Position numbers and translations under genes: made by a program
In this document: piece by piece, positions 36,373 through 44,965 of the stretch
How positions within the stretch are numbered: the stretch's first letter is position 1
Layout of the letters: every line of letters begins with the position of its first letter
Origin: Aureimonas sp. Leaf324
GTDB taxonomy: Bacteria; Pseudomonadota; Alphaproteobacteria; Rhizobiales; Rhizobiaceae
Direction: 5' to 3'
Assembly: GCF_001423245.1 (NCBI RefSeq)
Contig: NZ_LMOH01000001.1
Coordinates: 154,563 to 218,562, forward strand
DNA length: 64,000 nt
Notes under the pieces: model-generated
What the model was told of the DNA's origin: nothing
The model's database searches: none
Seen by the model: only the letters and a program-made list of their open reading frames with translations

Positions 36373-37652
36373 CGAGGGCCGTCTATCTCGTCGATGGCGC
36401 CCGCACGCCCTTCATCAAGGCGCGGGGCAAGCCGGGACCGTTCACGCCGGTCGATCTTGCGGTCCAGTGCGGCCGACCGCTGCTGATGCGCCAGAGGTTC
36501 GATCCGTCCCTGATCGACCGCGTGGTGCTCGGCTGCGTCAACGTCATCGCCGACGAGATGAACCCGGCGCGCGTCGCGGCGCTGCGCCTCGGACTGCCCG
36601 ACACCGTCCCGGCGCACACCGTCCAGATCAACTGCGGGTCAGGCATGCTCGCGATCGACGACGCGATGCGCGCCGTGGCGGACGGTCGCTCGGAGATCGC
36701 GCTGGCGGGCGGCGCGGAAGCGCTCAGCCATTCGCCGCTCGTCCTCAGCGGCGATGCGGTCCAGTGGTTCGCGCGCCTCAACGGCGCTCGCTCGACGGGC
36801 GCACGGCTCAAGGTGCTCGCCGGGCTGAAGCCCGGGTTCCTCAAACCCGTGATCGGACTGGAGCGCGGCCTGACCGACCCGATCACCGACCTGAACATGG
36901 GCCAGACCGCCGAGAAGGTCGGTCATCTCTTCGGCATCACGCGCCGCGAGGCGGACGAGTACGCGGCCGAAAGCCATCGCCGGCTTGCCGCCGCGCAAGT
37001 GGACGGCTCCCTGGCGGGCGAAGTCGTTCCGGCCTTCTCGCGCGACGGGCGCGTGTTCGACCGCGACGACGGCGTGCGGCCGGACTCCACCGCCCGCAGC
37101 CTCGGCGGCTTGAAACCAGTGTTCGAGCGGCCCTACGGCAACGTCACCGCCGGCAATTCCTCGCAGATCACCGACGGCGCGAGCTGGACGCTTCTCGCCT
37201 CGGAGGAGGCGGTCGCTCGGCACGGACTGACACCTCTCGCGCGGATCGTCGATTGCCGCTGGAGCGCACTCGACCCGTCGATCATGGGCCTCGGTCCGGT
37301 GATCGCGATCGCGGCGCTTCTGAAGCACAACAGGCTCTCGCTTTCCGAGGTCGGGCTCTTCGAGATCAACGAGGCCTTCGCCGCTCAGGTCCTCGCCTGC
37401 ATCCGGGCGCTCGGCGACGAGCGCGTCGGGCGCGAGGTGCTCGGGTTCGACGGCGCCGTCGGCGAGATCGCGGCCGACCGGTTGAATGTCGACGGCGGTG
37501 CGATTGCACTTGGTCATCCCGTCGGCACGTCCGGCAACCGCATCACGCTCCACCTCGCCAACGCCACGCGCCGCCGCGGCGTCCGCTACGGCATCGCCAG
37601 CCAGTGCGTCGGCGGCGGACAGGGCGGCGCGCTGCTTCTGGAGGCCGCATGA
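36369..37652 (+). CDS. Acetyl-CoA C-acyltransferase (thiolase, FadA/FadI type)
   Basis: A 427-residue thiolase that releases acetyl-CoA from 3-ketoacyl-CoA. The nucleophile is C89 in QINCGSGML, the histidine lies in GHPVGTSG (about 382), and the second cysteine is in SQCVGGGQGG (about 412). The loop text NMGQTAEKVG and the extra insert before it are closer to FadI-type trifunctional partner thiolases than to PhaA. The start and end are set by ATGA overlaps with fadE and the next gene, so the three beta-oxidation genes are translated together. The product probably associates with the following multifunctional protein. Confidence 0.92.
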   Translation: MTRAVYLVDGARTPFIKARGKPGPFTPVDLAVQCGRPLLMRQRFDPSLIDRVVLGCVNVIADEMNPARVAALRLGLPDTVPAHTVQINCGSGMLAIDDAMRAVADGRSEIALAGGAEALSHSPLVLSGDAVQWFARLNGARSTGARLKVLAGLKPGFLKPVIGLERGLTDPITDLNMGQTAEKVGHLFGITRREADEYAAESHRRLAAAQVDGSLAGEVVPAFSRDGRVFDRDDGVRPDSTARSLGGLKPVFERPYGNVTAGNSSQITDGASWTLLASEEAVARHGLTPLARIVDCRWSALDPSIMGLGPVIAIAALLKHNRLSLSEVGLFEINEAFAAQVLACIRALGDERVGREVLGFDGAVGEIAADRLNVDGGAIALGHPVGTSGNRITLHLANATRRRGVRYGIASQCVGGGQGGALLLEAA

Positions 37653-39769
37653 CGGTCGATGACCCTCGGATGACCGGCACGAGCCTTCTTGGAGCGCTGG
37701 CGGATCGCGCGCTCGAACTCTCGGCCGCCGCCGATGTCGAGCGCCGGGGCAACTGGCGCCAGGCGGTGGACGAGGATGGGGTGGCCTGGTGGGTCCTCGA
37801 TCGTCCGGGCAAATCGGTGAATACGATCGATCGAAGCGTCCTCGAAGACCTCGACGCCTTGATCGACGGCGCGGAAGCCGCCCCGCCGCGAGGCATCGTG
37901 ATCCGGTCCGCCAAGCCGTCCGGCTTTGCCGCCGGCGCCGACATCGCGCAGTTCGTCGGGGCGGGAAGCGCCGAGATCGCCGCGATGCTCGAGGAAGGGC
38001 ACCGCGTTCTCGACCGCCTGGCCGCCATGCCGATGCCGACCGTCGCCGTGATCCACGGTCATTGCCTCGGGGCGGGGCTGGAGATCGCGCTCGCCTGCCG
38101 CCTTCGCATCGCCGTGTCCGACGCCTCGCTCGGTTTCCCGGAGGTCATGCTGGGCCTGCATCCGGGGCTCGGCGGAACGTTCCGCTCGCTGGCGGTGGCC
38201 GATCCGCTGGAAGCGATGACGATGATGCTCACCGGCAAGAGTGCGCCGGCGCGACGCGCGCGGCGGATCGGGCTGGTCGATGCCGTGGTGGAAGAACGCC
38301 ATGTCCTCAACGCCGTGCGCGCGGCGGTCGGCGGCGAGCTTCATCCGGCCGGCGCCGGCTGGAAGGGCAAGGCTTTCACGCTGCGCCCGGCCCGGAGCCT
38401 TGCCGCTCGGCGCATGCGCGCCGAAGCGGCGAAGGCGGCGCGACCGGAAAATTACCCCGCGCCCTTCCGGCTGATCGATCTGTGGGAAGCGCACGGCCGC
38501 AGCCCGGACCGCATGCGCGCGGCCGAACTCGACAGCTTCTCGCAGCTCGTCGAGACACCGACGTCGCGCAACCTCGTTCGCGTGTTCTTCCTGCGCGAGG
38601 CGATGCGCGGCCTGAAGGACGGCCCGTCGGACATCCGGCGGGTTCACGTCATCGGTGCGGGCGCGATGGGCGGCGATATCGCAGCTTGGGCGGCGCGGGA
38701 AGACTTTCGCGTTTCCCTGTCCGACATCGATGCGAAGCCGATCGGCGAGGCGTTGCGCAAGGCGACGTCCATGCTGGAAAAGTCGCTGAAGGACAAGCTC
38801 AGGGTCCGCGACGCGCTGGATCGGCTGGTGCCCGATCCCGCCGGCTTCGGCATCGCGGGCGCCGACCTCGTGATCGAGGCGGCGCCGGAGCGGCTGGACC
38901 TCAAGCAGTCGATCCTGCGAGACGCCGAGTCGCGGATGAAGCCGGGCGCGATCCTCGCGACGAACACGTCCGCGCTGCCGCTGCCCGACCTCGCCGCCGG
39001 GCTCGCCGATCCGTCGCGGTTCGTCGGCCTGCACTTCTTCAATCCCGTCTCGCGCATGCAACTGGTCGAAGTGGTCCAGCACGATGGGCTCTCGCCCGAG
39101 ACACTGCGCCGGGCGACGAGCTTCGTCGCGGAGGTTTCGCGCCTACCGGCGCCCGTGAGGCCGACCGCCGGCTTCCTCGTGAACCGCGCGCTGACGCCTT
39201 ATATCGCGGAGGCGATCCTCCTGATGGGCGAGGGCATCCCCAAGGAGCGGATCGACGCGCGAGCCGAGGCGTTCGGCATGCCGATGGGACCGGTGGAACT
39301 TGCCGATCGCGTCGGGCTCGACATCGCGGTCGAGGTCGCACAGACCCTGGCCGAGCGCCTCGGCATGCCGCTGCCGGAAATGCCGGGCTGGCTTCACCAG
39401 ATGGTGCGCGAAGGTCGGCTTGGCGTAAAGACCGGCGCGGGGCTCTACGACTACGACGCGGAAGGCAAACCGAAGAAGATACACCTGGACGCCCTGCCGG
39501 ACGGTTCCGCCGACGATCCGAATCTCGAGGATCGGCTCATCCTGCCGATGATCAACACCGTCGTCGCGTGCCTGCGGGAAGGCGTCGTGAAGAGCGAGGA
39601 GATTGCCGACGGGGCTATGGTCTTCGGTACCGGCTTCGCTCCGTTCCGCGGTGGTCCGATCCGATATGCAAGGGAGCGCGGCGTCGATACCGTGATCGCT
39701 CGGTTGCGTGAACTCGAAATGGCGCATGGGCCCCGGTTTCGGCCGGATGCCGGTTGGGATCGTCTTTGA
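37649..39769 (+). CDS. Beta-oxidation multifunctional protein (FadB/FadJ type)
   Basis: A 706-residue fusion of enoyl-CoA hydratase and 3-hydroxyacyl-CoA dehydrogenase. The hydratase part (about 20-310) has the oxyanion segment GFAAGADIAQF and both catalytic glutamates in GAGLEIALAC and GFPEVMLGLHPGLGG. The dehydrogenase part starts at about 325 with the NAD fold VHVIGAGAMGGDIA, continues with HFFNPVSRMQLVEV (catalytic His) and ends with two C-terminal helical domains (VGLDIAVEV; GFAPFRGGPIRYA). It overlaps the thiolase stop (ATGA). With fadE and the thiolase it provides a complete beta-oxidation round. Confidence 0.93.
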   Translation: MTVDDPRMTGTSLLGALADRALELSAAADVERRGNWRQAVDEDGVAWWVLDRPGKSVNTIDRSVLEDLDALIDGAEAAPPRGIVIRSAKPSGFAAGADIAQFVGAGSAEIAAMLEEGHRVLDRLAAMPMPTVAVIHGHCLGAGLEIALACRLRIAVSDASLGFPEVMLGLHPGLGGTFRSLAVADPLEAMTMMLTGKSAPARRARRIGLVDAVVEERHVLNAVRAAVGGELHPAGAGWKGKAFTLRPARSLAARRMRAEAAKAARPENYPAPFRLIDLWEAHGRSPDRMRAAELDSFSQLVETPTSRNLVRVFFLREAMRGLKDGPSDIRRVHVIGAGAMGGDIAAWAAREDFRVSLSDIDAKPIGEALRKATSMLEKSLKDKLRVRDALDRLVPDPAGFGIAGADLVIEAAPERLDLKQSILRDAESRMKPGAILATNTSALPLPDLAAGLADPSRFVGLHFFNPVSRMQLVEVVQHDGLSPETLRRATSFVAEVSRLPAPVRPTAGFLVNRALTPYIAEAILLMGEGIPKERIDARAEAFGMPMGPVELADRVGLDIAVEVAQTLAERLGMPLPEMPGWLHQMVREGRLGVKTGAGLYDYDAEGKPKKIHLDALPDGSADDPNLEDRLILPMINTVVACLREGVVKSEEIADGAMVFGTGFAPFRGGPIRYARERGVDTVIARLRELEMAHGPRFRPDAGWDRL

Positions 39770-39782
39770 CGCGACAGTCTAA

Positions 39783-39804
39783 ACTTTGACGTTCACGTCA
39801 AAGT
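39783..39804. promoter_or_regulatory. Perfect palindrome before the second acyl-CoA dehydrogenase operon
   Basis: ACTTTGACGT (39783-39792) and ACGTCAAAGT (39795-39804) are exact reverse complements around TC. The element is centred about 54 bases before the start codon at 39848. A further TGACGTTC half-copy lies at 39827-39834. Regulators of fatty-acid and branched-chain acid use (PsrA, FadP and LiuR types) act at such palindromes; which one binds here is not known. Confidence 0.65.
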
Positions 39805-39847
39805 CCGATAGCCATAGGCCAAGCTATGACGTTCGGGAGGAAGACGG

Positions 39848-41620
39848 ATGTATCGGGCACCGGTGGGCGAGATCGGCTTCACGCTTCGGCATGTCGCGGG
39901 GCTCGAGGAGGCGATGGCGCGAGGCGCGACGGGCGACCTGACGCCCGATCTCCTTGATGCGATCCTGGACGAAGCCGGGCGGTTTGCCGATAGCGAGATC
40001 GCCCCGTTGGCCGCAGGCGGTGACAAGACCGGCGCCGTCTGGCGCGACGGTACGGTGACCATGCCGCCCGGCTGGCGCGACCTCTACCATCGCTGGATCG
40101 ACGGCGGCTGGAACGGACTGACCGGGCCGGTGGACCATGGCGGGCAGGGCCTGCCGACCTCGCTGTCGGCCGCGATCTACGAGATGTGGAACGGCGCGTC
40201 GATGGCCTTCGGCATCGGGCCGACCCTGACGCTCGGTGCGGTTGACGCGCTCGAGGCGCACGGGACGGACGCGCTCCGCGCGATCTACCTCGACAAGCTC
40301 GTGTCCGGCGAATGGATGGGCACGATGAACCTCACCGAGCCGCAGGCCGGCTCGGACCTTTCGGCGCTGCGCACACGAGCCGAGCGGCGGGACGACGGCA
40401 CCTATCGCATCTTCGGCTCGAAGATCTTCATCACCTTCGGCGAGCACGACCTGACCGACAACATCGTGCACCTCGTCCTCGCGCGGCTGCCCGACGCCCC
40501 GGCGGGGGTGAAGGGCATCTCGCTGTTCCTGGTGCCCAAGCGCCTCGTCAACCCTAACGGCTCGCTCGGGGCCCGCAACGACGTGTTGTGCCAGTCGATC
40601 GAGCACAAGCTCGGCATCCACGCCTCGCCGACCTGCACCATGGTCTACGGCGACGGCATCGGGGAGACGGGGGAGGCGGGTGCTGTCGGCTGGCTCGTCG
40701 GCGACGAGAACAAGGGTCTCGCCTGCATGTTCACGATGATGAACTCGGCGCGCCTATATGTCGGGATCCAAGGGCTCGGCGTCGCCCAGGCCGCCTTCCA
40801 GAAGGCGCTGGACTTCGCCCGCGAGCGCCGACAGGGCCGCTCGGCGGTTCCCGGCGCGACGGACATGGCGCCGATCGTCGAGCATGCCGACGTCGTGCGC
40901 ATGCTTCTCACGATGAAGGCGCTCGTCGGCTCGGCGCGGGCGATCGCCTACTCCTGCGGTCACGCGATCGACCGGTCGCGGCAGGACGGCGACGACAAGC
41001 GCTTCTGGGCGGAGCGGGCGAGCCTTCTGACGCCGATGGCAAAGAGCTTCCCCACCGATGTCGGCGTCGAGGTCGCTTCGCTCGGCATCCAGGTGCATGG
41101 CGGCATGGGCTTCGTGGAGGAGACGGGCGCCGCGCGCCTCCTGCGCGACGCGCGCATCGCGCCGATCTACGAGGGCACCAACGGTATCCAGGCGATCGAC
41201 CTCGTGACGCGCAAGCTGCCGCTGTCCGGCGGCGAGACCGTGCGCACCTACATCGCGGAACTCGAGGAGATCGTGACGAGCGTCGAGCAAAGCAACCGGC
41301 CCGACTTCGGTCGGTCGGCGGAGCGTCTGCGCGCCGCCATCGCCGCGCTGCGCGAGACGACCGAGCGCCTGCTTGAGTGGATGGCGCAGGGCGAAACCGG
41401 CGCGGCGCTGGCCGGCGCCACCGCCTACCAGCGTCTGTTCTCGCTGACGGCCGGCAACTGCTATCTCGCCAAGGGCGCGCTGGCGGACGCCGACACGCCG
41501 TCGCGCGCGGCATTGGCCCGCTTCATGTCCGAGACGCTGCTGCCCGACGTCCACGCCCTGTCGGCCGAGGTGATGGACGGGGGCGAAAGCCTGCGCGCCG
41601 CCACCGCAGCCCTGAACTGA
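39848..41620 (+). CDS. Acyl-CoA dehydrogenase, large (DmdC/AcdB-like) type
   Basis: A 590-residue acyl-CoA dehydrogenase with the extended C-terminal region of the group that includes 3-methylmercaptopropionyl-CoA dehydrogenase DmdC. Key segments are WNGLTGPVDHGGQGLP, MNLTEPQAGSDLSALRT, IEHKLGIHASPTCTM, IQVHGGMGFVEETGAARLLRDARI and the YEGTNGIQAIDL region holding the catalytic glutamate. GGGAGG lies seven bases before the ATG. It heads a two-gene operon with the crotonase, preceded by a perfect palindrome. Given the neighbouring fad operon it likely acts on fatty acyl-CoAs, but a methylmercaptopropionate or branched substrate is possible. Confidence 0.88.
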   Translation: MYRAPVGEIGFTLRHVAGLEEAMARGATGDLTPDLLDAILDEAGRFADSEIAPLAAGGDKTGAVWRDGTVTMPPGWRDLYHRWIDGGWNGLTGPVDHGGQGLPTSLSAAIYEMWNGASMAFGIGPTLTLGAVDALEAHGTDALRAIYLDKLVSGEWMGTMNLTEPQAGSDLSALRTRAERRDDGTYRIFGSKIFITFGEHDLTDNIVHLVLARLPDAPAGVKGISLFLVPKRLVNPNGSLGARNDVLCQSIEHKLGIHASPTCTMVYGDGIGETGEAGAVGWLVGDENKGLACMFTMMNSARLYVGIQGLGVAQAAFQKALDFARERRQGRSAVPGATDMAPIVEHADVVRMLLTMKALVGSARAIAYSCGHAIDRSRQDGDDKRFWAERASLLTPMAKSFPTDVGVEVASLGIQVHGGMGFVEETGAARLLRDARIAPIYEGTNGIQAIDLVTRKLPLSGGETVRTYIAELEEIVTSVEQSNRPDFGRSAERLRAAIAALRETTERLLEWMAQGETGAALAGATAYQRLFSLTAGNCYLAKGALADADTPSRAALARFMSETLLPDVHALSAEVMDGGESLRAATAALN

Positions 41621-41628
41621 GGACCGAC

Positions 41629-42369
41629 ATGAGCCAGCACATCCGCGTCGAGACCCGCGACGGCGTCTGCCGCATCCGCGTCGACCGCGCCGAAAAGAAG
41701 AATGCCCTCGACCGCGCGATGTACCGCGCGCTGGATGAGGCGCTGACGCGCGCCGATGCCGACCCGTCCGTCGGCTGCATCCTCTTCTGCGGGTCTCCGG
41801 GCGCGTTCTCCGCCGGCAACGACATCGCCGACTTCGTCGCCTTTGCCGGCTCCGACCGCCCGATGGGCGAGCTGATGGATTTCCTCCACACGCTGGCCGG
41901 TATGGGAAAGCCGATGATCGCGGCGGTGGATGGGCTGGCGATCGGGATCGGCACGACGCTGCTTCTCCACTGCGATCTCGTCTACGCCACGCCGCGTTCG
42001 CTTTTTCGCACCCCGTTCTCCGATCTCGGCATCGTGCCGGAGGCAGCCTCGAGTCTCCTCGGACCCTCGGCGATGGGGCACCAGCGCGCCTTCGCCCTTC
42101 TGGTGATGGGCGAGACCTGGGATGCGGAGAAGGCGCGCGAGGCCGGTCTCGTCCTTTCGATCGTGGCCGACGCGGAAGCCGACGGCGAAGCGGCAGCGCG
42201 CCGCCTGGCGGCAAAACCGCGCGAGGCGGTGCGGATCGGCCGCGATCTCCTGCGGGCGACGCCGGACGCCGTGCGCGAGCGCATCGCCTTGGAGGCGGAC
42301 CATTTCCAGGAGCGTCTTCGTTCCCCGGAGGCGCAGGCGGCCTTCGCCGCCTTCCTGACGCGCGGTTAG
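41629..42369 (+). CDS. Crotonase-family enoyl-CoA hydratase/isomerase
   Basis: A 246-residue crotonase. The oxyanion segment GAFSAGNDIADF is normal, but the first hydratase glutamate is replaced: the motif reads GLAIGIGTTLLLHCD with threonines at 109-110. The second glutamate is kept (E138, IVPEAASS). One remaining glutamate at this place is typical of delta3-delta2-enoyl-CoA isomerases, so isomerisation of unsaturated acyl-CoAs is more likely than hydration. The ATG at 41629 lies 8 bases after the dehydrogenase stop. The 3' end overlaps the convergent DedA gene by four bases. Confidence 0.87.
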   Translation: MSQHIRVETRDGVCRIRVDRAEKKNALDRAMYRALDEALTRADADPSVGCILFCGSPGAFSAGNDIADFVAFAGSDRPMGELMDFLHTLAGMGKPMIAAVDGLAIGIGTTLLLHCDLVYATPRSLFRTPFSDLGIVPEAASSLLGPSAMGHQRAFALLVMGETWDAEKAREAGLVLSIVADAEADGEAAARRLAAKPREAVRIGRDLLRATPDAVRERIALEADHFQERLRSPEAQAAFAAFLTRG

Positions 42370-42977
42370 GACGACTTCTCGCGCTGGGCCTTCAGCTTGC
42401 GGCGGAACTGCAGCACGGTCCCGCCGCTGAGGATCAGGAACACGACCGCGATCGCCGCGTAGGCCCAGGGGCTGCCGTGGAGATAGGTGTCGATGCGGTC
42501 TCCGAGGATATACGCCCCGAAGCCGTAGGCGCCCGACCAGAGCGCGGCGCCGAGCGCGTTGTAGAAAAGGAAGGACCACCAGGGGAAGTGCAGCGTCCCG
42601 GCCGCGAAGCCGCAGACCTGGCGGAGGATCAGGATAAATCGCGCGATCAGGACGATCGGCGGCCCGACCGTGCGGAACCGTTCCTCGACATAGCGATACT
42701 TTTCCGGGGTCAGCCCGATGCGATGGCCATGCAGCGCGACGAGCTGGCTGCCGTAGCGATGGCCGAGCCAGTAGCCGAGATTGTCGCCGAGCGTGCCGCC
42801 GAGCCAGGCGGAGACGAACACGCCCCAGACGTTCAACTGACCGTGCCCAGCCATGATGCCGGCCGCGATCAGGATGCTCTCGCCGGGAAATGGCAGTCCT
42901 GTGGATTCGAGGAAGATCGACAGGAACAGGATGCCGTAGCCATAGTCCTGCAGAAAGCCGGTGATCCAGTCCAGCAT
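42366..42977 (-). CDS. DedA family membrane protein
   Basis: A 203-residue DedA-family protein with the motif SIFLESTGLPFPGESILIAAG, then LGGTLGDNLGYWLGHRYG, the basic helix region ARFILILRQVCGFAAGTLHFPWW and two C-terminal helices. The ATG at 42977 begins the family sequence MLDWITGFLQDYG; the longer frame is Ser/Arg-rich and lies inside the neighbouring methyltransferase gene. It starts 7 bases after that gene, so it is the last member of the minus-strand cluster. It differs clearly from the other DedA protein at 17097-17744. Confidence 0.88.
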   Translation of the reverse strand: MLDWITGFLQDYGYGILFLSIFLESTGLPFPGESILIAAGIMAGHGQLNVWGVFVSAWLGGTLGDNLGYWLGHRYGSQLVALHGHRIGLTPEKYRYVEERFRTVGPPIVLIARFILILRQVCGFAAGTLHFPWWSFLFYNALGAALWSGAYGFGAYILGDRIDTYLHGSPWAYAAIAVVFLILSGGTVLQFRRKLKAQREKSS

Positions 42978-42984
42978 CGCACCC

Positions 42985-44211
42985 TCAACGCTCGAAGAGA
43001 GCGACCGCCTCGACGTGGTGCGACCAGAGGAACTGGTCGATCGGCGTGACGGACAGCAGCCTGTAGCCGCCGCCGACCAGGATCGCGGCATCGCGCGCCA
43101 GCGTCACCGGATTGCAGGACACGGCGGCGATCCGCTTGACGCTGGAGGCCGCCAGTTCGCGAGACTGCGCTTCCGCGCCGGCGCGCGGTGGGTCGAACAG
43201 GACGCCGTCGAACTTCGAGAGTTCCTTCAACGTCAGCGGACGGCGATAGAGATCGCGCCGCTCGATGGCGATCGGCTTCAGTCCGGTGGCGCCGCGTTTG
43301 GCCTTTTCCAGCGCGGCCAGCGCCGGGGCGTCGAATTCGGCCGCGTGCACCGCGTGCCGCCGGGCAAGCCGCAGCGAGAACGCGCCGAAGCCAGAGAAGA
43401 GATCGGCGACCGACTTCGACGGCGCGAGATGCGCCAGCGCGATGTCGGCCATGTGCTCCTCGGCCCGGCCGACCGCCTGCAGAAACGCGCCGGGCGGGAA
43501 GGGGACGGCGATGCCGGCCACGTCGATCACCGGTACGCGATTCTCGATCAGCGTCTCGCCGTCGACGGAGAGGCGTGCGACCGCGCCATCCTCCGCACCC
43601 CAGGCGATCGTGGCCTGTCGCAGGTCGCCGGTGAGCTTGGCGGTCTGCTCGATGGCGACGTCGAGCCCGGTGGTGGTGCGCGTGACTGTCATCCGCAGCT
43701 CGCGCTTGCGGTCGATCAGGAGCGTCGCCAGCCGTTCGAAGCGTTTCAGCCGCGCGACGATCTCCGGCACCACGACAAGGCAGGTCTCGATCGGCGCGAT
43801 GCGGTGGCTGAGCGCCTCGTGGAAGCCGAAGAGAACCTTCGGACCGGCGCGCACGGCCGTGAAGACGGCTCGGCGGCGCGAGGCGGGGGCGCAGGGCACG
43901 AGCGGCGCGATGTCCGGCGACAAGCCCTCGCGCGACAGGGCGTCGACCACGAGATCGCGCTTGAAGGTCGCATAGAGGTCGTCGCTGAGATGCTGCAGGT
44001 CGCAGCCCCCGCAGCGGCCGAAATGCGGGCAGGGCGCCTCGCGCCGGTCGGGCGAGGGCGCGTCGACCGACAGAAGCTGGCCCCGGCCCCCTTGGCGCTC
44101 GATCGTCACGCGCTCGCCCGGCAGCGCGAACGGCACGAAGACCATGGTCGGCTGGCGCGCGATGCCGTCGCCGCGCGTACCCAGCGCATCGATCGCAACC
44201 TGCTCGCTCAC
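42985..44211 (-). CDS. TrmA/RlmD-type class I RNA (uracil-5-)methyltransferase
   Basis: A 408-residue SAM-dependent 5-methyluridine RNA methyltransferase. An iron-sulfur cysteine cluster near the N-terminus (CPHFGRCGGCDLQHL; C61, C67, C70) is RlmD-like, and an N-terminal OB/TRAM-like region precedes it. The catalytic half has VADLFSGFGAFSLRLA, VLFDPPRAGAE and the nucleophile loop VSCNPVTLARD, ending in a short HVEAVALFER. The start is a GTG at 44211 that overlaps the tlyA stop (GTGA), so both rRNA-modifying genes are coupled. The target is probably 23S rRNA, but the exact uridine cannot be assigned. Confidence 0.88.
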   Translation of the reverse strand: MSEQVAIDALGTRGDGIARQPTMVFVPFALPGERVTIERQGGRGQLLSVDAPSPDRREAPCPHFGRCGGCDLQHLSDDLYATFKRDLVVDALSREGLSPDIAPLVPCAPASRRRAVFTAVRAGPKVLFGFHEALSHRIAPIETCLVVVPEIVARLKRFERLATLLIDRKRELRMTVTRTTTGLDVAIEQTAKLTGDLRQATIAWGAEDGAVARLSVDGETLIENRVPVIDVAGIAVPFPPGAFLQAVGRAEEHMADIALAHLAPSKSVADLFSGFGAFSLRLARRHAVHAAEFDAPALAALEKAKRGATGLKPIAIERRDLYRRPLTLKELSKFDGVLFDPPRAGAEAQSRELAASSVKRIAAVSCNPVTLARDAAILVGGGYRLLSVTPIDQFLWSHHVEAVALFER

Positions 44212-44954
44212 GCCTTCACTCCACCCAACAGAAATTCCGTGTTGCCGTCGCCGCCCGTGATCGGCGACGGCTCGATCCCGAGCGACCGCCAATTGGGCTG
44301 CTCGTTCAGCCAGTCCGCCAGCTCGGCCGCGATCGAGGGCGCCGTGGTCGGGTCCCGCAACAGGCCGCCCTTGCCGATCGCCTCGCGCCCGGCCTCGAAC
44401 TGCGGCTTGACGAGAAGCACAGCCTTCGCGCCGCTTTCTGCGAGCGCGAGGGCCGGCGGGAGCGCCAGCCGCAGCGAGATGAAGCTCACGTCGGACACGA
44501 CGAGACCGATCCGGCGACCGCCGAGATGCTCGGCTGATAGATCGCGCGCGTTCAGCGCTTCGAGGCAGGTGACACGCGCATCCTCGCGCAATGTCGTGTG
44601 CAACTGCCCGTGGCCGACGTCAACGGCGATCACATGCGCGGCGCCTCGCTCCAGGAGAACCTGCGTGAAACCGCCGGTCGAGGCGCCGACATCGAGCGCG
44701 TCGAGCCTGTCCGGACGAATGTCGAAGGCGTCGAGGCCGGCGAGGAGCTTCAGCGCCGCGCGCGACACGTAGGCCGCGGCCGGGTCGTCGAGTTCGACCT
44801 GCGCGTTTTCGTCGACTGTCTGGCCGGGCTTCGAGACCACGACGCCCTCGACGCGGACACGGCCGCGCAGGATCGCATCGCGCGCCCGCGCGCGCGAATC
44901 GAGAAGGCGACGCTCGGCGACGAGCTGGTCCAGGCGGATGCGCTGTGCGTTCAT
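44208..44954 (-). CDS. tlyA: TlyA family rRNA 2'-O-methyltransferase/hemolysin homolog
   Basis: A 248-residue protein with an S4 RNA-binding domain (about 1-65: RLDQLVAERRLLDSRARARDAILRG) and an FtsJ-like methyltransferase domain: SRAALKLLAGLDAF, LDVGASTGGFTQVLLERGA, AVDVGHGQL, SDVSFISL and LVKPQFEAGREAIGKGG. The family 2'-O-methylates cytidines in 16S and 23S rRNA in mycobacteria and is also reported as a hemolysin. It lies 11 bases after dxs, as in many Alphaproteobacteria. Confidence 0.9.
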   Translation of the reverse strand: MNAQRIRLDQLVAERRLLDSRARARDAILRGRVRVEGVVVSKPGQTVDENAQVELDDPAAAYVSRAALKLLAGLDAFDIRPDRLDALDVGASTGGFTQVLLERGAAHVIAVDVGHGQLHTTLREDARVTCLEALNARDLSAEHLGGRRIGLVVSDVSFISLRLALPPALALAESGAKAVLLVKPQFEAGREAIGKGGLLRDPTTAPSIAAELADWLNEQPNWRSLGIEPSPITGGDGNTEFLLGGVKA

Positions 44955-44965
44955 TCCGACCCGTC

